Shown in pieces: positions 32,790 to 43,879 of a stretch of 64,000 nt of DNA (position 1 is the first letter of the stretch; every line of letters begins with the position of its first letter). The translations under genes were made by a program, and so were the position numbers. The notes beneath the pieces were generated by a model. The model saw only the letters and a list, made by a program, of their open reading frames with translations. It made no database searches and had not been told where the DNA came from. Origin of the DNA: Closterium sp. NIES-65 (taxonomy: Eukaryota > Streptophyta > Zygnematophyceae > Desmidiales > Closteriaceae); assembly GCA_948144175.1 (NCBI GenBank), contig CANXME010001452.1, positions 496,001-560,000 of the forward strand, written 5' to 3'.

Positions 32790-34602
32790 GTAGCGGGGCG
32801 TAATTCGGTACCCAAATCTTTCGTGAACCCTTCCTTACAGCTAAGTCTTTCTCCCACTGTAACAGCTTCTTGGTCTGTGCTGTAGCAATCTCTGCGTCCA
32901 CGTCGTACCCATGTTGGAATAGACCCTTGAGCAGAGGGTTCATCCCGTCGAGCTGGATGCCTACTACATGTCCAGGGCGGCTCAACGCGTCTGCCTTGTT
33001 GTGTAGCCCGGGCTTGTAGACGATGTCGTAGTGGAAGTGAGTTTCCAGGAAGTCCACCCACCGCACATGTCGTCGTGAGAGCGTCGGCTGCGACTTCAGG
33101 TATTTGAGACTGCAGTGGTCAGTATAGACTGTAGTCTTGGCTCCCTCTAGGTAACACCTCCACGCCTTGAAGGCTATGACGATCGCTAAGGCTTCCTTGT
33201 CATGGATGGGGTAGTTTAGTTCTGCTCCATGTAGCTTCTTACTGAGGTAGGCGATGGGCTGCAAACCGCGTCCGTGATCCTGCATCAGTACTGCTCTGAC
33301 TGCTTGGTCACTAGCGTCTGCTTCCACCACGTAGTCCTTGTCTGGATCCGGCAAGATGAGTACTGGCGCTATAGTCTGTGCTGTCTGTAGTTGCTCCATG
33401 GCTTGTTGATGAGGGGTATCCCATTTGTAGGGCGTATCCTTTTTCAGTAGGTCGGCCAGTGGCGCTGCTATCTTAGCGTACTGCGGCACAAACCTGTTGT
33501 AGTAGTTGGCGAAGCCTAGGAACTGCTGCAACCCCTTCACGTTCTCCGGAACTTTCCACTTTTTAACGGCTTCGATCTTCCGCGGGTCCACGTGTATGCC
33601 CTCGGCACTCACCCTGTGCCCGAGAAACTGCACCTTCTTTAGGGCGAAGTCGCCCTTCGACAGCTTCACGTAGAATTTGTTTTTCTGCAGGATCTCGAAC
33701 ACCTTCCGCAGATGCTCCACGTGCTCCTTCATGTTCTTGGAGTAGATAAGAATGTCGTCCAGGTACACCACTACGCATTCGTCCAACAGGGGCCGTAAGA
33801 TGTGATTCATCTCCGCCTGGAATGTTGCTGGTGCGTTGCATAGTCCTAACGGCATCACCAAGTATTTGTAGGAGCCGTATCTGGTACGGAACGCCGTCTT
33901 GTGGACCAAGCTGTCTGCCATCTTGATCTGCCAGTAACCCGACCGTAGGTCCAGCTTCAAAAAGACTGTTGCTCCACGCAGTTGATCCAGTAGGTCGTCT
34001 ATGCGCGGTATGGGATATTTGTTTTTGACTGTCTGTTTGTTTAGTGCGCGGTAGTCGATGCACATCCGTAAACTGCCGTCTGGTTTTGGAGTGAAGAGGA
34101 CTGGTGCACTGTAATGAGAGGTGGATGGGCGGATCAGTTGTCTATTTAGTAGATATTCTATCTGTTTCTTCATGTCTGTCAGTTCGGTCGGACTTAGTCG
34201 GTATGGTGCACGTGAGACGGGTTTCGCACCTGGTTCCTCCACGATCTCGTGCTCGTGGGTGCGTGCTGGAGGTACGCCTGCGGATAGGTCGTCGGACATT
34301 ATATCCTTGTACTGCTCCAAGACCTCCTTCACTGCTGCAGGTAGCTCCGTACTCAGCTTCTCCTCCTCTGTTGCTGCCATAACTAGTGCTAAGTAACCCA
34401 TGTTACTCTCGTTCACTGTCCGTTCGAACCGTGCCAGTGTCATTTCAGGAACGCTCCCTGTATCCGTCCAGCTTCGCAGCTCCACTCGTTTCCCGCTGTT
34501 GTTGATGCACGCCTTCCTGTTGACCCAATCGATCTCGGGGTTGAACCGCTTCAAGAAATCTTGCCCCAAGATGAAATCTGATCCCTTGATGTTCGTTTCC
34601 AC
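32790..34602 (-). pseudogene. Gypsy reverse transcriptase and RNase H
   Basis: [17 protein letters not shown] is the protease-RT linker. [56 protein letters not shown], catalytic [26 protein letters not shown]. RNase [49 protein letters not shown]. One long uninterrupted frame. The upstream protease is in another frame because one G is missing from a G run near 34612. Confidence 0.92.
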
Positions 34603-35396
34603 CTCAGCACCCCTATGTGCAGCTGCAGTGATGCTTCGCCGTGGATGGGAAGTTTTGTACCGTCCACCATCGTTGATGTAAACTTGGTCTCTTCTGAAGA
34701 TTCTCCAATTTTCTCAAACGTCCCGCGGTCGCACACCGAGTGAGATGCACCACTGTCCACCAGTGCCTTGAGGCGTCGCCCGTTGCAGATCACCTCGAGT
34801 AATAGTGGTTGTTGCCGCTCCGAGTAACCATAGATGGTCTCGCTTACAGGATCGTAGGGTACGTCGAATAGATCATCCCTTGGTCCTGCGCTCAAAGGTG
34901 CTGATTCCATTTCAGTTTCCAACTGAGCAGGGTTAGAAGGATTTATCCGAGGCCGATTCAGCTTCGTCTTGGCCTGGAACCTTCCCTTAAGCCTTTGCAG
35001 CTGTGTAGGCTTCTCCTGTGGGCAATGGGGAGCCTTAACACTATGCTGCGGGGAGAGAATATGAACTCCTTGGAACGCACGACCCTTTTCAACGCTCCGG
35101 AGTGGTTTGCCCAACTTCTCCGGTACCTGAATAATGTCTGAAGGCTTTTTCTTGGCCTTGAAATCTCCCCTAAATTTTTTAAAGGCTTGAAAACCTCGAG
35201 AGAAAATATTCTTACTCTCGGGGGTGTTTGGCTGGAGTTTCGCAGTCGGTGCAGAGTCTTGTTTCGCGGAGCCTCCATTTGTTTCGGCGATTTCCCCTGT
35301 TGCCGGCCGGTCGTGGCGTTTTAAATTCGCGTCATCGTGTCCTCCTTTTTTCGCCATCGTTGATGTTGCACTGTTGTCGCCCTGCAGCTCTGCTCG
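34600..35396 (-). pseudogene. Gypsy gag end and aspartic protease
   Basis: A basic Lys/Arg-rich region (FKAKKKPSD, RFQAKTKLNRPRINP) precedes the protease active site [20 protein letters not shown] and a [14 protein letters not shown] strand. Met at 35357 is internal: the frame is open upstream to the Copia-B TSD at 35392-35396 and, with Copia-B removed, reads straight on from the zinc knuckle at 42903. It is a single gag-protease frame. Confidence 0.85.
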
Positions 35397-35528
35397 TGTG
35401 AAAATGAGAACGAGAATGGAATGACTATGAATGAAGTGAGTACATATAGGAAACCCTAATTGGGTTGTACCCCCTATGGGATACCCAACTATAGCCTACA
35501 CAAATAAGTAAGCTATAATGGTCTGACA
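35397..35528 (-). repeat. 3' LTR of Copia-B
   Basis: 132 bp, TGTGAAAATGAG to GGTCTGACA, paired with 42766-42897. Confidence 0.93.
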
Positions 35529-35741
35529 CACCCCCATAGGCAAAGTGGGGGAGAACAAGGGGTCACAAGACCAGTCAATCAAAGCAAGGCAAAGCTCAGG
35601 GTGGATCAGAAAGTCACCACACATTCCGAGCACAAGTTCAAAGGCCAAAAGGCCAGTTCACATGCAAGATCACATATATAGATATACAAGAGGCTAAGCA
35701 AGCAAGAGCAAGAGTATATATATGTGACAGTACAAGCAAGG

Positions 35742-38700
35742 TCAAGAAGTCAGCAAGTGAGGCAAGACAGGCACAAGACCCAACTGAGTGCAGAAGCGCT
35801 GATGATCACAAGGCGCAAGTGCCTTGGTGAAGACATCAGCAGTGTTGGCCTTAGAGGCCACGTACGCAAGCCGCAACTGTCCACGCTGCTGTAGCTCACG
35901 AACAAGAAAGTAGCGGAGAGCAATGTGCTTTGTCCTGTGCTCCAGTCGCTGCTCTCGACACAAGGCCAGCATAGCCTTGTTGTCTACGTACAGGACTGGA
36001 GGAGAACGAGGCGGCTCTCCAAGGTCGGTCAGCAGGTAGGTGAGCCAGCGAAGCTCCTGGGCAGCCATAGCCCCGACGTAGATCTCAGCCTCACAACTGG
36101 AGCCGAGAACAGAAGACGAGCGGGTAGCCCGCCACGAAACAGAGCCGGAACCAAGACTGAAAGTGTAACCCTGTGACGACCGCTGCGTAGCCTGGTCGTC
36201 AGCCCAAGAAGCGTCCGCGTGCCCAGTGAGGACCACTGGACTCCGCCCTCCAAGCACTAGCCCCATGCCCGACGTACTGCACAAGTAGCGCAACACCCTC
36301 TTCGCTGCAGCCATGTGCTCTGGTCGGTGTCTCCTAGGAGCAACATAGCATGCGAGAATGCTAAGAGGGTATGCAAGGTCAGGTCGAGTGCAGGTCATCA
36401 GGTACATGAGGCAGCCAACAAGCTCTGGATACGGGCCACTCGACTCTACGGACTCATCCGAAGGCAGAGCTGAGAGCGAGTGGCGAGTAGGCAGAGGAGT
36501 GGCCTGAGGCGAGGAGTACGTGAAGCCGAAGCGCTGAAGGACCTGCTGCACCATGTGTGACTGAGTCAGGGTAATGGTGCGGCGTGCTCTGTCCCGGGTG
36601 ATCTGCAAGCCAAGGTAGCTGCGCAGTTCACCCAGGTCAGTGCACGTGTGTCTCTTCTGCAGCTCGGACTTCACGTAGGCGAGTCCAGCAGTGTCAGCTG
36701 TGGCAAAGACCAAGTCGTCGACGTACACGAGGATGTAGAACGGCGGCAGAGAGGTGTCAGTGCACAGAAACAGCGACGGGCTAGCAGTAGAAGGAGCAAA
36801 CCCAAGAGCCGCAAGCGTAGTCCTCAGTGTGTCGTGCCACTCACGGGGCGCCTGGCGGAGACCGTAGACTGGACGCCGGAGACTCCACTGGGTACCAGGA
36901 GGGAAAGACCCAGTGAAGCCAGGTGGGCGGCGCAGCCAGATCTCCTCGTGCAAGCTCCCCTGCAAGAAAGCAGTGCTGAAGTCGAGAGAGTGCAGCTCGT
37001 AGTCACGGTGAGCAGCAACGTGCAGCAGTACCCGAAGAGTGGTCATCTTCGGGGTGGGGGAGAAGGTCTGAAAGTAGTCAACTCCCTGCCGCTGACTGAA
37101 GCCACGAGCCACGTAACGCGCCTTGAATACAGGCGGGGAACCCGGCGGCCGCTTCACCCTGAAGATCCACATGCCACTGACGATGTTCGCCCCAGGAGGG
37201 GGGACAGCGTCAACGTAGGTGCCTGTGGACTTCCAGGAAGCCATCTCTGCATCCATAGCTGCCTGCCACTGAGAGGAGTAGGGACCCTCTATCGCCTCCG
37301 CGTAAGAGCGCGGAGTCGGGATGTCAAGTGCATCCGGGTCTCCCTCAGAGGTAAGCAGTACGGACAAGAGATGCGGTGAAGCAGCTGCCAGGCACTGGAA
37401 CTCCTCTCGCCTGTCCTCGAGGACGTCCGTGCCAAGGGCACACTCACCCCTGACGGACGAAGGACAGACAAACGCAAACTCAGCGACAAGACTAGCAGCG
37501 TAGTCTAGGCGACAGCGAGCAGCAAAGTCGACGAGCTCAGTAACGAGAGCAGACGCAGCAGAAGACTCGAAAGAAGGGTCAGTGACGACAGTAGCAAGGA
37601 AACGCGTGACAGTAGGACTGGAAGCACAAAGAGAGTCCGAATCCGGGTCGGCAAGAGCAGGAAGAGAGGACTCAGGAGGAGAAGGTAAAGGGGCACGCAG
37701 AGGAGCAGTAGACGGACGTAGTGACATCCGGTGCGTGCCAGGGACAGGAGGAGGACGCTGATGCGAACTGTGACCACTAGCGCGTGCAGTACGAACAGGC
37801 GACGCAGGACGAGACGCAGGCTCACGACGCTCAGTAAGACCTCCAATAGGACCAGCGTAGGGAGAAGGAGCAGGCAAAGGGGAGGCAGGCTGTAGCTGAG
37901 ACTGTGACGGGACAAGCTGTGGACCCTCTAAGGGAGGAGGAGAACCAGTAGAAAGTGGAAGACCAAGAACCTGCTGCAGGGGTGGAACAAAGTACGGTCG
38001 AGGCCGCGCGGCGACGCCAGACACAGCAGGGACAGCACCAGTACCCCCAGCAGGAGCACCCGCTCCAGCAGCACCTCCAGCAGCTCCAGAACCTCCAGCA
38101 GCACCAGGAGCACCCCCAGCAGGACCGCGAGTGGTAGTCTCAGCGCCAACACCCTCAGCAGCACCAGCTCCAGTCGAACCCGCAGGCCCAGCAGCTCCAG
38201 TACTCCCAGCACGAGCACCTCCGGGACCCGCGACAGCAGCACCCTCAGCAGCCGAGAAACCTCCAGCACCAGCAGCATGCCTCCAGCGCCGGGCAAACCA
38301 CTCACGCACCTCCTGTGGGGAGAGTGGCTCTCGGCGAGACGAAGCACCAAGAGAACCTCCTGGCGAAGAACCTGTAGGCTCAGCACCCCCAGGTAAAGCG
38401 ACTCCAGGCGTAGCACCTCCAGTCTCAGCACCCCCACGCTCAGCACCCCCAGGCTCAGCACCCCCTGTCTCAGCACCCCCAGGCTCAGCACCCCCAGGCT
38501 CCGCACCCCCAGGCTCAGCACCCCCAGGCTCAGCACCCCCAGGCTCAGCACCCCCAGTCTCAGCACCCCTAGGCCCAACACCCGCAGCAGCACCAGAGTC
38601 ACCAGTGACCTCGACAGGCTCGACCGCGTCTACCTGGGACACACCTGAAGGGGCAGGAACCTGAGGGGGGAGGGGGTCTACCGGGGGGGACCCTGGTACC

Positions 38701-39343
38701 AAGAAGAGCGGGGGCAGGGGGAGGGACGGAGTGCGGTAGGGGAAGAGGCGGTAGTAGGGTACCGACTCGTCGAACCTGACGTCCTTGGAGGACAGAACTC
38801 GGCGAGAGGTGGGGTGGTAGAACTGCCACCCATGGGCGTCGGGGGGGGGAACCCCAGGAAGACGCAGGGAGCAGCGCGAGGGGACAGCTTGTCCGCAGAC
38901 AAGTCGCGGACAAACGCCCGAGATCCCCAGACCCGGAACGCCGACGCATCGCCAACCTTCCCCGTCCACAGCAGGGCTGGGGAGGTCTCCGGCCTGGAGA
39001 CCCTGGGGTGAAGGTTGATCTGGTGTGCCGCGAACCTCACCGCAAATGGCCACAGAAAATGGGGGGCAGCCGCATGCATCATAGATGTACGAGCGACGTC
39101 CATGACCATGCCAATGCGGCGCTCTGCAATCCCATTTTGCTGCGGTGAGTCCGGAAGCGTGAAGGTCTGACGAATGCCTCGCGCACAACAGTAGGCTCGT
39201 AGCAGGCCAGAGAAGAACTCTCTGCCTCTGTCCGAGTGCAGACGCAGAACAGGAATGTCCGAGCCAAAGCTCTGCCTGAGCTGGAGACGAGCTGTGCGGA
39301 TCCAGTCGATCAGCACCTCAGTGACATCACCCTTGCTGCGCAA
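35742..39343 (-). pseudogene. Copia-B integrase, linker, RT and RNase H
   Basis: Integrase: LRLHSDRGREFFSG (second Asp), SPQQNGIAERRIGMVMDVA (Glu), WGSRAFVRDLSADKLS. The frame shifts in a run of G at 38838-38847. The 39188-35742 frame is then open through the linker (about ten GGAEP/GGAET pentapeptides at 38390-38590, Gly/Ala- and Pro-rich segments), RT (ANIVSGMWIFRVKRPPGS, ARGFSQRQGVDYFQTFSPT, ILVYVDDLVFAT) and RNase H (GHADASWADD, SCEAEIYVGAMAAQEL, LYVDNKAMLAL), ending PHLLTS. RT and RNase H appear intact. Confidence 0.92.
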
Positions 39344-40236
39344 GGGGAAGACTGTGGTTTAACGCGAGTAGTCGTCAACAACAAGCAGGAAGTAGCGCTT
39401 GTGACCCTGTCCACGGACGCGGGCGGGGCCCCACACGTCCATGTGAAGCGTCTGCAACGGGGCCTCAGTCGGAGGAAACTGGGAGGAGTGAGGGGCAGCA
39501 CGCTGGCGCCCCTCGACACAGGGGACACAAGCAGGGCCAGGGCCCTGAGGAAGGGGAGGGAGGGACCGGGGGAGACCAGACACAAGAAGACGGGAGGCCA
39601 TGCCTCTGAGCTGAAGCAGAGAGGGGTGACCAAGGCGGTGGTGCCAGAGGAGAGTCTCGTGAGACAGGAGACGACACGAACAGGGGGCAGACTCAGGACC
39701 AGACCTGGACACTGCAGCAAACACCTGACCAGACGCAAGGACCCTACCAGACTCAGGAACTGGTGGATACAGTGTGTACAGGCTCGACCCTGGCTTACGG
39801 GTAAACGTAGCCAGGTGTCGACCTGTGCTAGCCTCTGTGCAGTGCGTCACCCGCTGACGAGCAGGGGTGAACTGATGGACTCCCGCATCTCGTAGGTTAG
39901 CACCACTCACCAAGTTCGTAGAGAACGGGGGGAGGTAGAGACATGACAGGGTGCCAGAGGGAGCCGCCGGACACGGGAGGACAGTGGAGAAGCGAGACAG
40001 GACAAGACCCCCTGAGGGGTCAGCCAGGGAAACCGCAACCGGCCGACTAAGCGGCGTGAGTGTGGTGCGATCCCGAAAGAAGGAGCGAGACGCCCCAGAG
40101 TTAAGGGTGAAGGTGTGGGAGGCCGAAGCCGACGTAGTACCTGAGAGCGCAGACTCACCAGTACCTGAGGACGCAGACACACTAGCTCCTAGAGCAGCAG
40201 CGTCGCAAGCACCTAGGGCAGCAGCCTCACCAGTAC
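39344..40236 (-). pseudogene. Copia-B protease and integrase N-terminal part
   Basis: Protease site FTLNSGASRSFFRDRTTLT: Asp of D-S-G is Asn, so catalysis is doubtful. FSTNLVSGANLRDAG, then the pre-integrase HHCC block (HETLLWHHRLGHPSLLQL...CVPCVEGRQRAAPH) and LQTLHMDVWGPARVRGQG with the first catalytic Asp. A TAA at 39359-39361 in YSRYTTVFP replaces a Tyr codon; the same frame continues below. Confidence 0.88.
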
Positions 40237-41646
40237 CTAGAGCAGCAGTTCAATGCCCGGGTCGGGCGGAAAACACCGGTAACTGTCACCCTCATCACCA
40301 ATAGTCACAGCATACATGGCAGCAAGGATAGCATCAAAGTCAAGATCAAAAATAGCTACGCCAGCCCTAGACAGCTCTCCCCAGCGGGGGATCTCCGTGG
40401 CCTCTGGAAACTGCCGACGCCAAGCGTCCGTCAGGCGGCCAAAACAGCGCTGGGTGGGGTGGGCACCCCCACACTGCTCACCCGCGCGGTCGCCGGTGCG
40501 AAGGACGTAGGTGCAGGGACCAAGACCCCCACCACGCTGACGCTGCGTGTACCACTCACGGAGCTGCTGAGGGGTGGGGACGTCGCGAGAATGCTGCTGC
40601 TGCTGCTGGCGCTTACCGCCCCCAGTGCCGCTCCGCTGTGAAGTGCCACTCCGACCACCTCCACCACCTCCACCTCCACCTCCTCCACCTCCGCCACCGC
40701 CGCCACCCCCACTAGTACCGCCGCCGCCGACGCCGCCTCCGCCTCCACTGCTGCCACTAGCACCCCCACCCCCGCCACCTCCTCCACCGCCACCCCCACT
40801 CCCTCCGCCGCCTCCACCTCCACCGCCACCACCCCCGCTAGCCCCACCCGCTCCCTTGCCCCCCTTGCCCTTGACAGGGCGGCGTCTCCCGCTAGGGGCA
40901 GACGCCGCACCGACCGACTCAAGACCAACGAGGTCGGCCGCAGCGGCAGAGGCGACAGAGGGCAAGAGAGGGGAAGGAGAACACCCCTCAAAGATGGGGG
41001 CGCGAGGGTCACCTAGAGAGGCTCCTACAGCGACGATGCTCTTCTCCGCCGCTAGGAGGGCCTTCTCTAGGCTGTCAACTGTGAGAGTGGTGGGACAGAC
41101 TGCGAGGAAGTGGTCCCGGACTACATGAAGGGAGTCAGGGAGGCGGGTGACTAGAAAGTAGAGAGTGATGTACATGGGGGGGGGGGTTCTTGGCGCAGAA
41201 GTCAGCAGGAAGCGCAGCGCGGTAGCGGGTGTCACTAGTGCGGAGGTGCGTAATGAGATCAGCGACTGTGGGAAAGGCGGCAAGGTCAGGGAAGAGGAAG
41301 GGTAGCATGAGGCGGCTCAGTGCAGCAGTGGCAGGGGAGGAGTAGCGCGCAACTACAGCATCGTACAAGGTCTGAGCACTCTTGTACTGACTAAAGTGCG
41401 CACGCTGAGAAGTAGGGAGGTGGCGACGCACAACAAGACGTGCAGCACCATCGCGCGTAGCCCACTGGGAGCGAACAGTAGGGTCAGCATCAGCAGCAGG
41501 GGCAGGGGAAGCGTCAGAGGTAAGGTCAAAGAGAGAGGCCGTCTGCCCTATCGCACTGTAAGAACAGCTGTAGGTCATCTACCCAGACCTCAAAGTCAAT
41601 GGCCCGACCCTCAGCGTCAAAAGCGAGGACACTAGGGGTAGCCATG
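40237..41646 (-). pseudogene. Copia-B Gag
   Basis: Met at about 41646 (MATPSVLAFDAEGRAIDFEV). Gag core: ATRDGAARLVVRRHLPTSQR, LYDAVVARYSSPATAALSRL, MYITLYFLVTRLPDSLHVVR. A near-pure glycine tract spans about 40640-40850, followed by TPQQLREWYTQRQRGG and the cysteine motif C-TYVLRTGDRAGEQ-C-GGA-H-PTQR-C (C-X13-C-X3-H-X4-C). Frame is lost near 41535 and in the C run at about 41180, and again near 40237. Confidence 0.82.
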
Positions 41647-41689
41647 ACGAAAGACGCCTAGCAGTGCAAACAGTAGGGTGAGGGCAGTG

Positions 41690-42700
41690 TAGTGAAAAAA
41701 AAAGGCTCTATGCTCACCAGACTGAGCAGAACGGGCGGTCTGGAAGTAGGGCAGCTCAGCGGCCGGCAGCTCGGCTGCTGGGCGGCTCAGCTGCTCGGCG
41801 GCTCGGCTGCTGGGCGGCTCGGCGGCGTGGCGGCTCGGCTGCTGGACGGCTCGGCTGTTGGGCGGCTTGGTGGCTCGGCTGCTTGGCTGCTGGGCGGCTC
41901 GGCGGCTCGGCGGCTCGGTTGCTGGGCGGCTCGGCGGCTCAGCGGCTCGGCTGCTGGGTGGCTCGGCGGCTCGGCTGCTGGGCGACCCGGCGGTCGGGCG
42001 GCTCGGTGGCGCTGGTTCAGGGCGGCGCGGCGGTCGTAGGTAGGGCGGCGGGTGGGCCGCAGTTAGGGCGGCAGGCGTGCCGCAGGTAGGGCGGCGGGTG
42101 GGCCGCAGGTAGAGCTGCGGGAGGGCAGCAGGTAGGGCGGCTGGCGGGCCGCAAAGGATATCGGCGGGGCCGCGGGAGTAGGGCGGCGGGGCCGTCAAGA
42201 AGGGCGGCTGGGCCGCTGAGGAGGGCGGCGGGGCCGTGATGTAGGATGGCGGGGCCGTCGAGAAGGGCGACGGGGCCGCGACGTAGGGCGGCGGGGCCGT
42301 CGAAAGGTAGGGCGGCGTTGCCGTCGAAAGGTAGGGCGGGGGGGCCGCGACGTAGGGCGGCGGGGCCGCAGGAGTAGGGCAGCGGGACCGCGTAAGTAGG
42401 GCGGCGGCGCCATCGATGTAGGGCGGCGGGGCCGCGACGTAGGGCGGCGGGGCCGCAGGAGTAGGGCGGCAGGGCCGCGTAAGTAGGGCGGCGGCGCCGT
42501 CGATGTAGGGCGGCGGGGCCGCAGGAGTAGGGCGGCGAGGCCGCGCGATGGGGCGGCGGGGCCGCGAGGTAGGGCGGCGTGACAGGCCGCTGCAAGGGCG
42601 GCGCGCCGCTGCCGCTAAGGTGGCTCGGCGCGACCGTAAGGGCGGCGCGACGGGCCTCTAGGGGCGACACGACGGGTCGCTAAAAAATAAAAGGAGAGCG
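41690..42700 (-). repeat. GC-rich tandem leader of Copia-B
   Basis: About 1 kb of degenerate repeats: GGCGGCTCGGCGGCTCGG-type at 41750-42010 and GTAGGGCGGCGGGGCC-type at 42030-42600. Frames in it encode low-complexity peptides and are not supported as genes. Confidence 0.78.
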
Positions 42701-42765
42701 CGACTCGAGGCGCGCTTCGGTGGGCCCTAGGAACAGTCCCTAGGAGGGGACATGCTCTGATTCCA

Positions 42766-42897
42766 TGTGAAAATGAGAACGAGAATGGAATGACTATGAA
42801 TGAAGTGAGTACATATAGGAAACCCTAATTGGGTTGTACCCCCTATGGGATACCCCACTATAGCCAACACAAATAAGTAAGCTATAATGTTCTGACA
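42766..42897 (-). repeat. 5' LTR of Copia-B
   Basis: 132 bp, TGTGAAAATGAG to GTTCTGACA. The inner side carries the initiator-Met-tRNA-like primer site. Confidence 0.93.
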
Positions 42898-42902
42898 GCT
42901 CG

Positions 42903-42963
42903 TGCCTTCTTCATTTTCCAACATGCGAAGAGTCGATGTCCTGCTGCGCCGCAAAATTGGCAC
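42903..42963 (-). pseudogene. Gypsy gag zinc knuckle, interrupted
   Basis: Encodes QFCGAAGHRLFACWKMKK, the C-X4-H-X4-C part of a CCHC knuckle. The first Cys (YEKC) lies at 43204-43212 on the other side of a solo LTR. Together they give a canonical C-X2-C-X4-H-X4-C. Confidence 0.82.
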
Positions 42964-43203
42964 TGTCGAAATATGATTTACATATTTTATAACTCCTTGT
43001 AGTTGTAGTGTAGTTATTTTGCTTTGTAGGTGGTGCACCAATTCCATTTGCTTTCCTTGTATAAGTCTTGCAACTTTCTAATGCAACACACTTTCCAATT
43101 CTCTCGACTCTCACCCTTGGCACAACTCACTCGACATCTTAGTTGGGCCTAGGCTCCTAAGCCTAGGCCCTAGTTAAACCTAATTCATTCTCGTCTTTTC
43201 ACA
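42964..43203 (+). repeat. Solo LTR inside the gypsy zinc knuckle
   Basis: 240 bp, TGTCGAAATATG to CTTTTCACA, flanked by GGCAC (42959-42963) and TGCAC (43204-43208), a TSD with one mismatch. No internal region. Removing it reconnects the Cys codons of the zinc knuckle in frame. Family uncertain; the orientation is given from the TGTC...CACA ends. Confidence 0.75.
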
Positions 43204-43688
43204 TGCACTTCTCATATTTTGTCGGCCGCTGCTTCGCGTCGATCTTGTCGATATCCATTGGGTCAGCGGTCGTGGGTGGTGCCGATCGCTTCGTGCCAAA
43301 TGATCGGTTCGGCACGTGGCGTCGTGTCTCGGGTTCACATCGCATCAGCGCATCAAATCTCTCTGCTGTACACACCATGTCGCGGTAGTTGTTGTAGTTC
43401 GCGTCAATCACCTGTCGGCGGACTTCCATTTTTAGCCCCTCAGTATACGCTTGGATTTTTTCTCCTTCGGCCAGGTCGATAATTCGGTTGAAGAGGTTCT
43501 CCAACTGCTGCGTGTACTGTGTTACACTGCTGAACTGTTTATGCCGATGAATCTGCTGCCGCGCCATGTAGCTGGAGTTGATTGGTTCGAAACGTTGAAT
43601 TAAAGCTTCCCGAAACTGCGTCCATAATCCCTCGCCTCGGATCTTATTGCTGTTGTAAATCCACTCGAGCGCCGGGCCTCGTAACAGT
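43204..43688 (-). pseudogene. Gypsy Gag, central part
   Basis: LLRGPALEWIYNSNKIRGEG, then MARQQIHRHKQFSSVTQYTQ, QLENLFNRIIDLAEGEKIQA, YTEGLKMEVRRQVIDANYNN and DPMDIDKIDAKQRPTKYEKC. Typical retrotransposon Gag order (the LxGxAxxW block, then a Lys-rich region before the zinc knuckle). Joined in frame with 50983-51359 when Copia-C is removed. Confidence 0.85.
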
Positions 43689-43825
43689 TGTCAGAACATT
43701 GTAGCTTACTCATTTCTGTAGGCTATAGTGGGGTATCCCATAGGGGGTACAACCCAACTAGGGTTTCCTATTTGTACTCACTTTGTTCATAGTTCACTCA
43801 TTTCTCTCTCGTTCACTTCTTCTCA
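43689..43825 (+). repeat. 5' LTR of Copia-C
   Basis: 137 bp, TGTCAGAACATTG to CTTCTTCTCA. Confidence 0.95.
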
Positions 43826-43879
43826 TGGAATCAGAGCAGGTTCCCCTGTGGGAACTGTGCTTAGGGCCCACCACTTAGA

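Larger units (their letters stand above)
35397..42897 (-). mobile_element. Copia-B, full-length short-LTR copia
   Basis: 132-bp LTRs (35397-35528 and 42766-42897, about three mismatches) with the TSD GCTCG at 35392-35396 and 42898-42902. Primer site TGGAATCAGAGCATG (minus strand, just inside 42766), polypurine tract TATGGGGGTG inside 35528. Leader 41690-42700, gag, protease, integrase, linker, RT and RNase H all present, 7501 bp. Damaged by frameshifts in gag (near 41535 and in an 11-C run at about 41180), near 40237, a TAA at 39359 and a shift in a G run at about 38846. Confidence 0.95.

Noticed and set aside
34590-34640. Programmed frameshift between gypsy protease and RT
   Set aside because: The change equals loss of one G from a G run, and the element has other lesions; no slippery-site arrangement was seen.
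41690-42700. Long frames in the GC-rich copia leaders (also 4628-5746, 11700-12485, 43880-44700, 54567-55308)
   Set aside because: Low-complexity peptides in several frames on both strands, no conservation between copies, located between primer site and gag.
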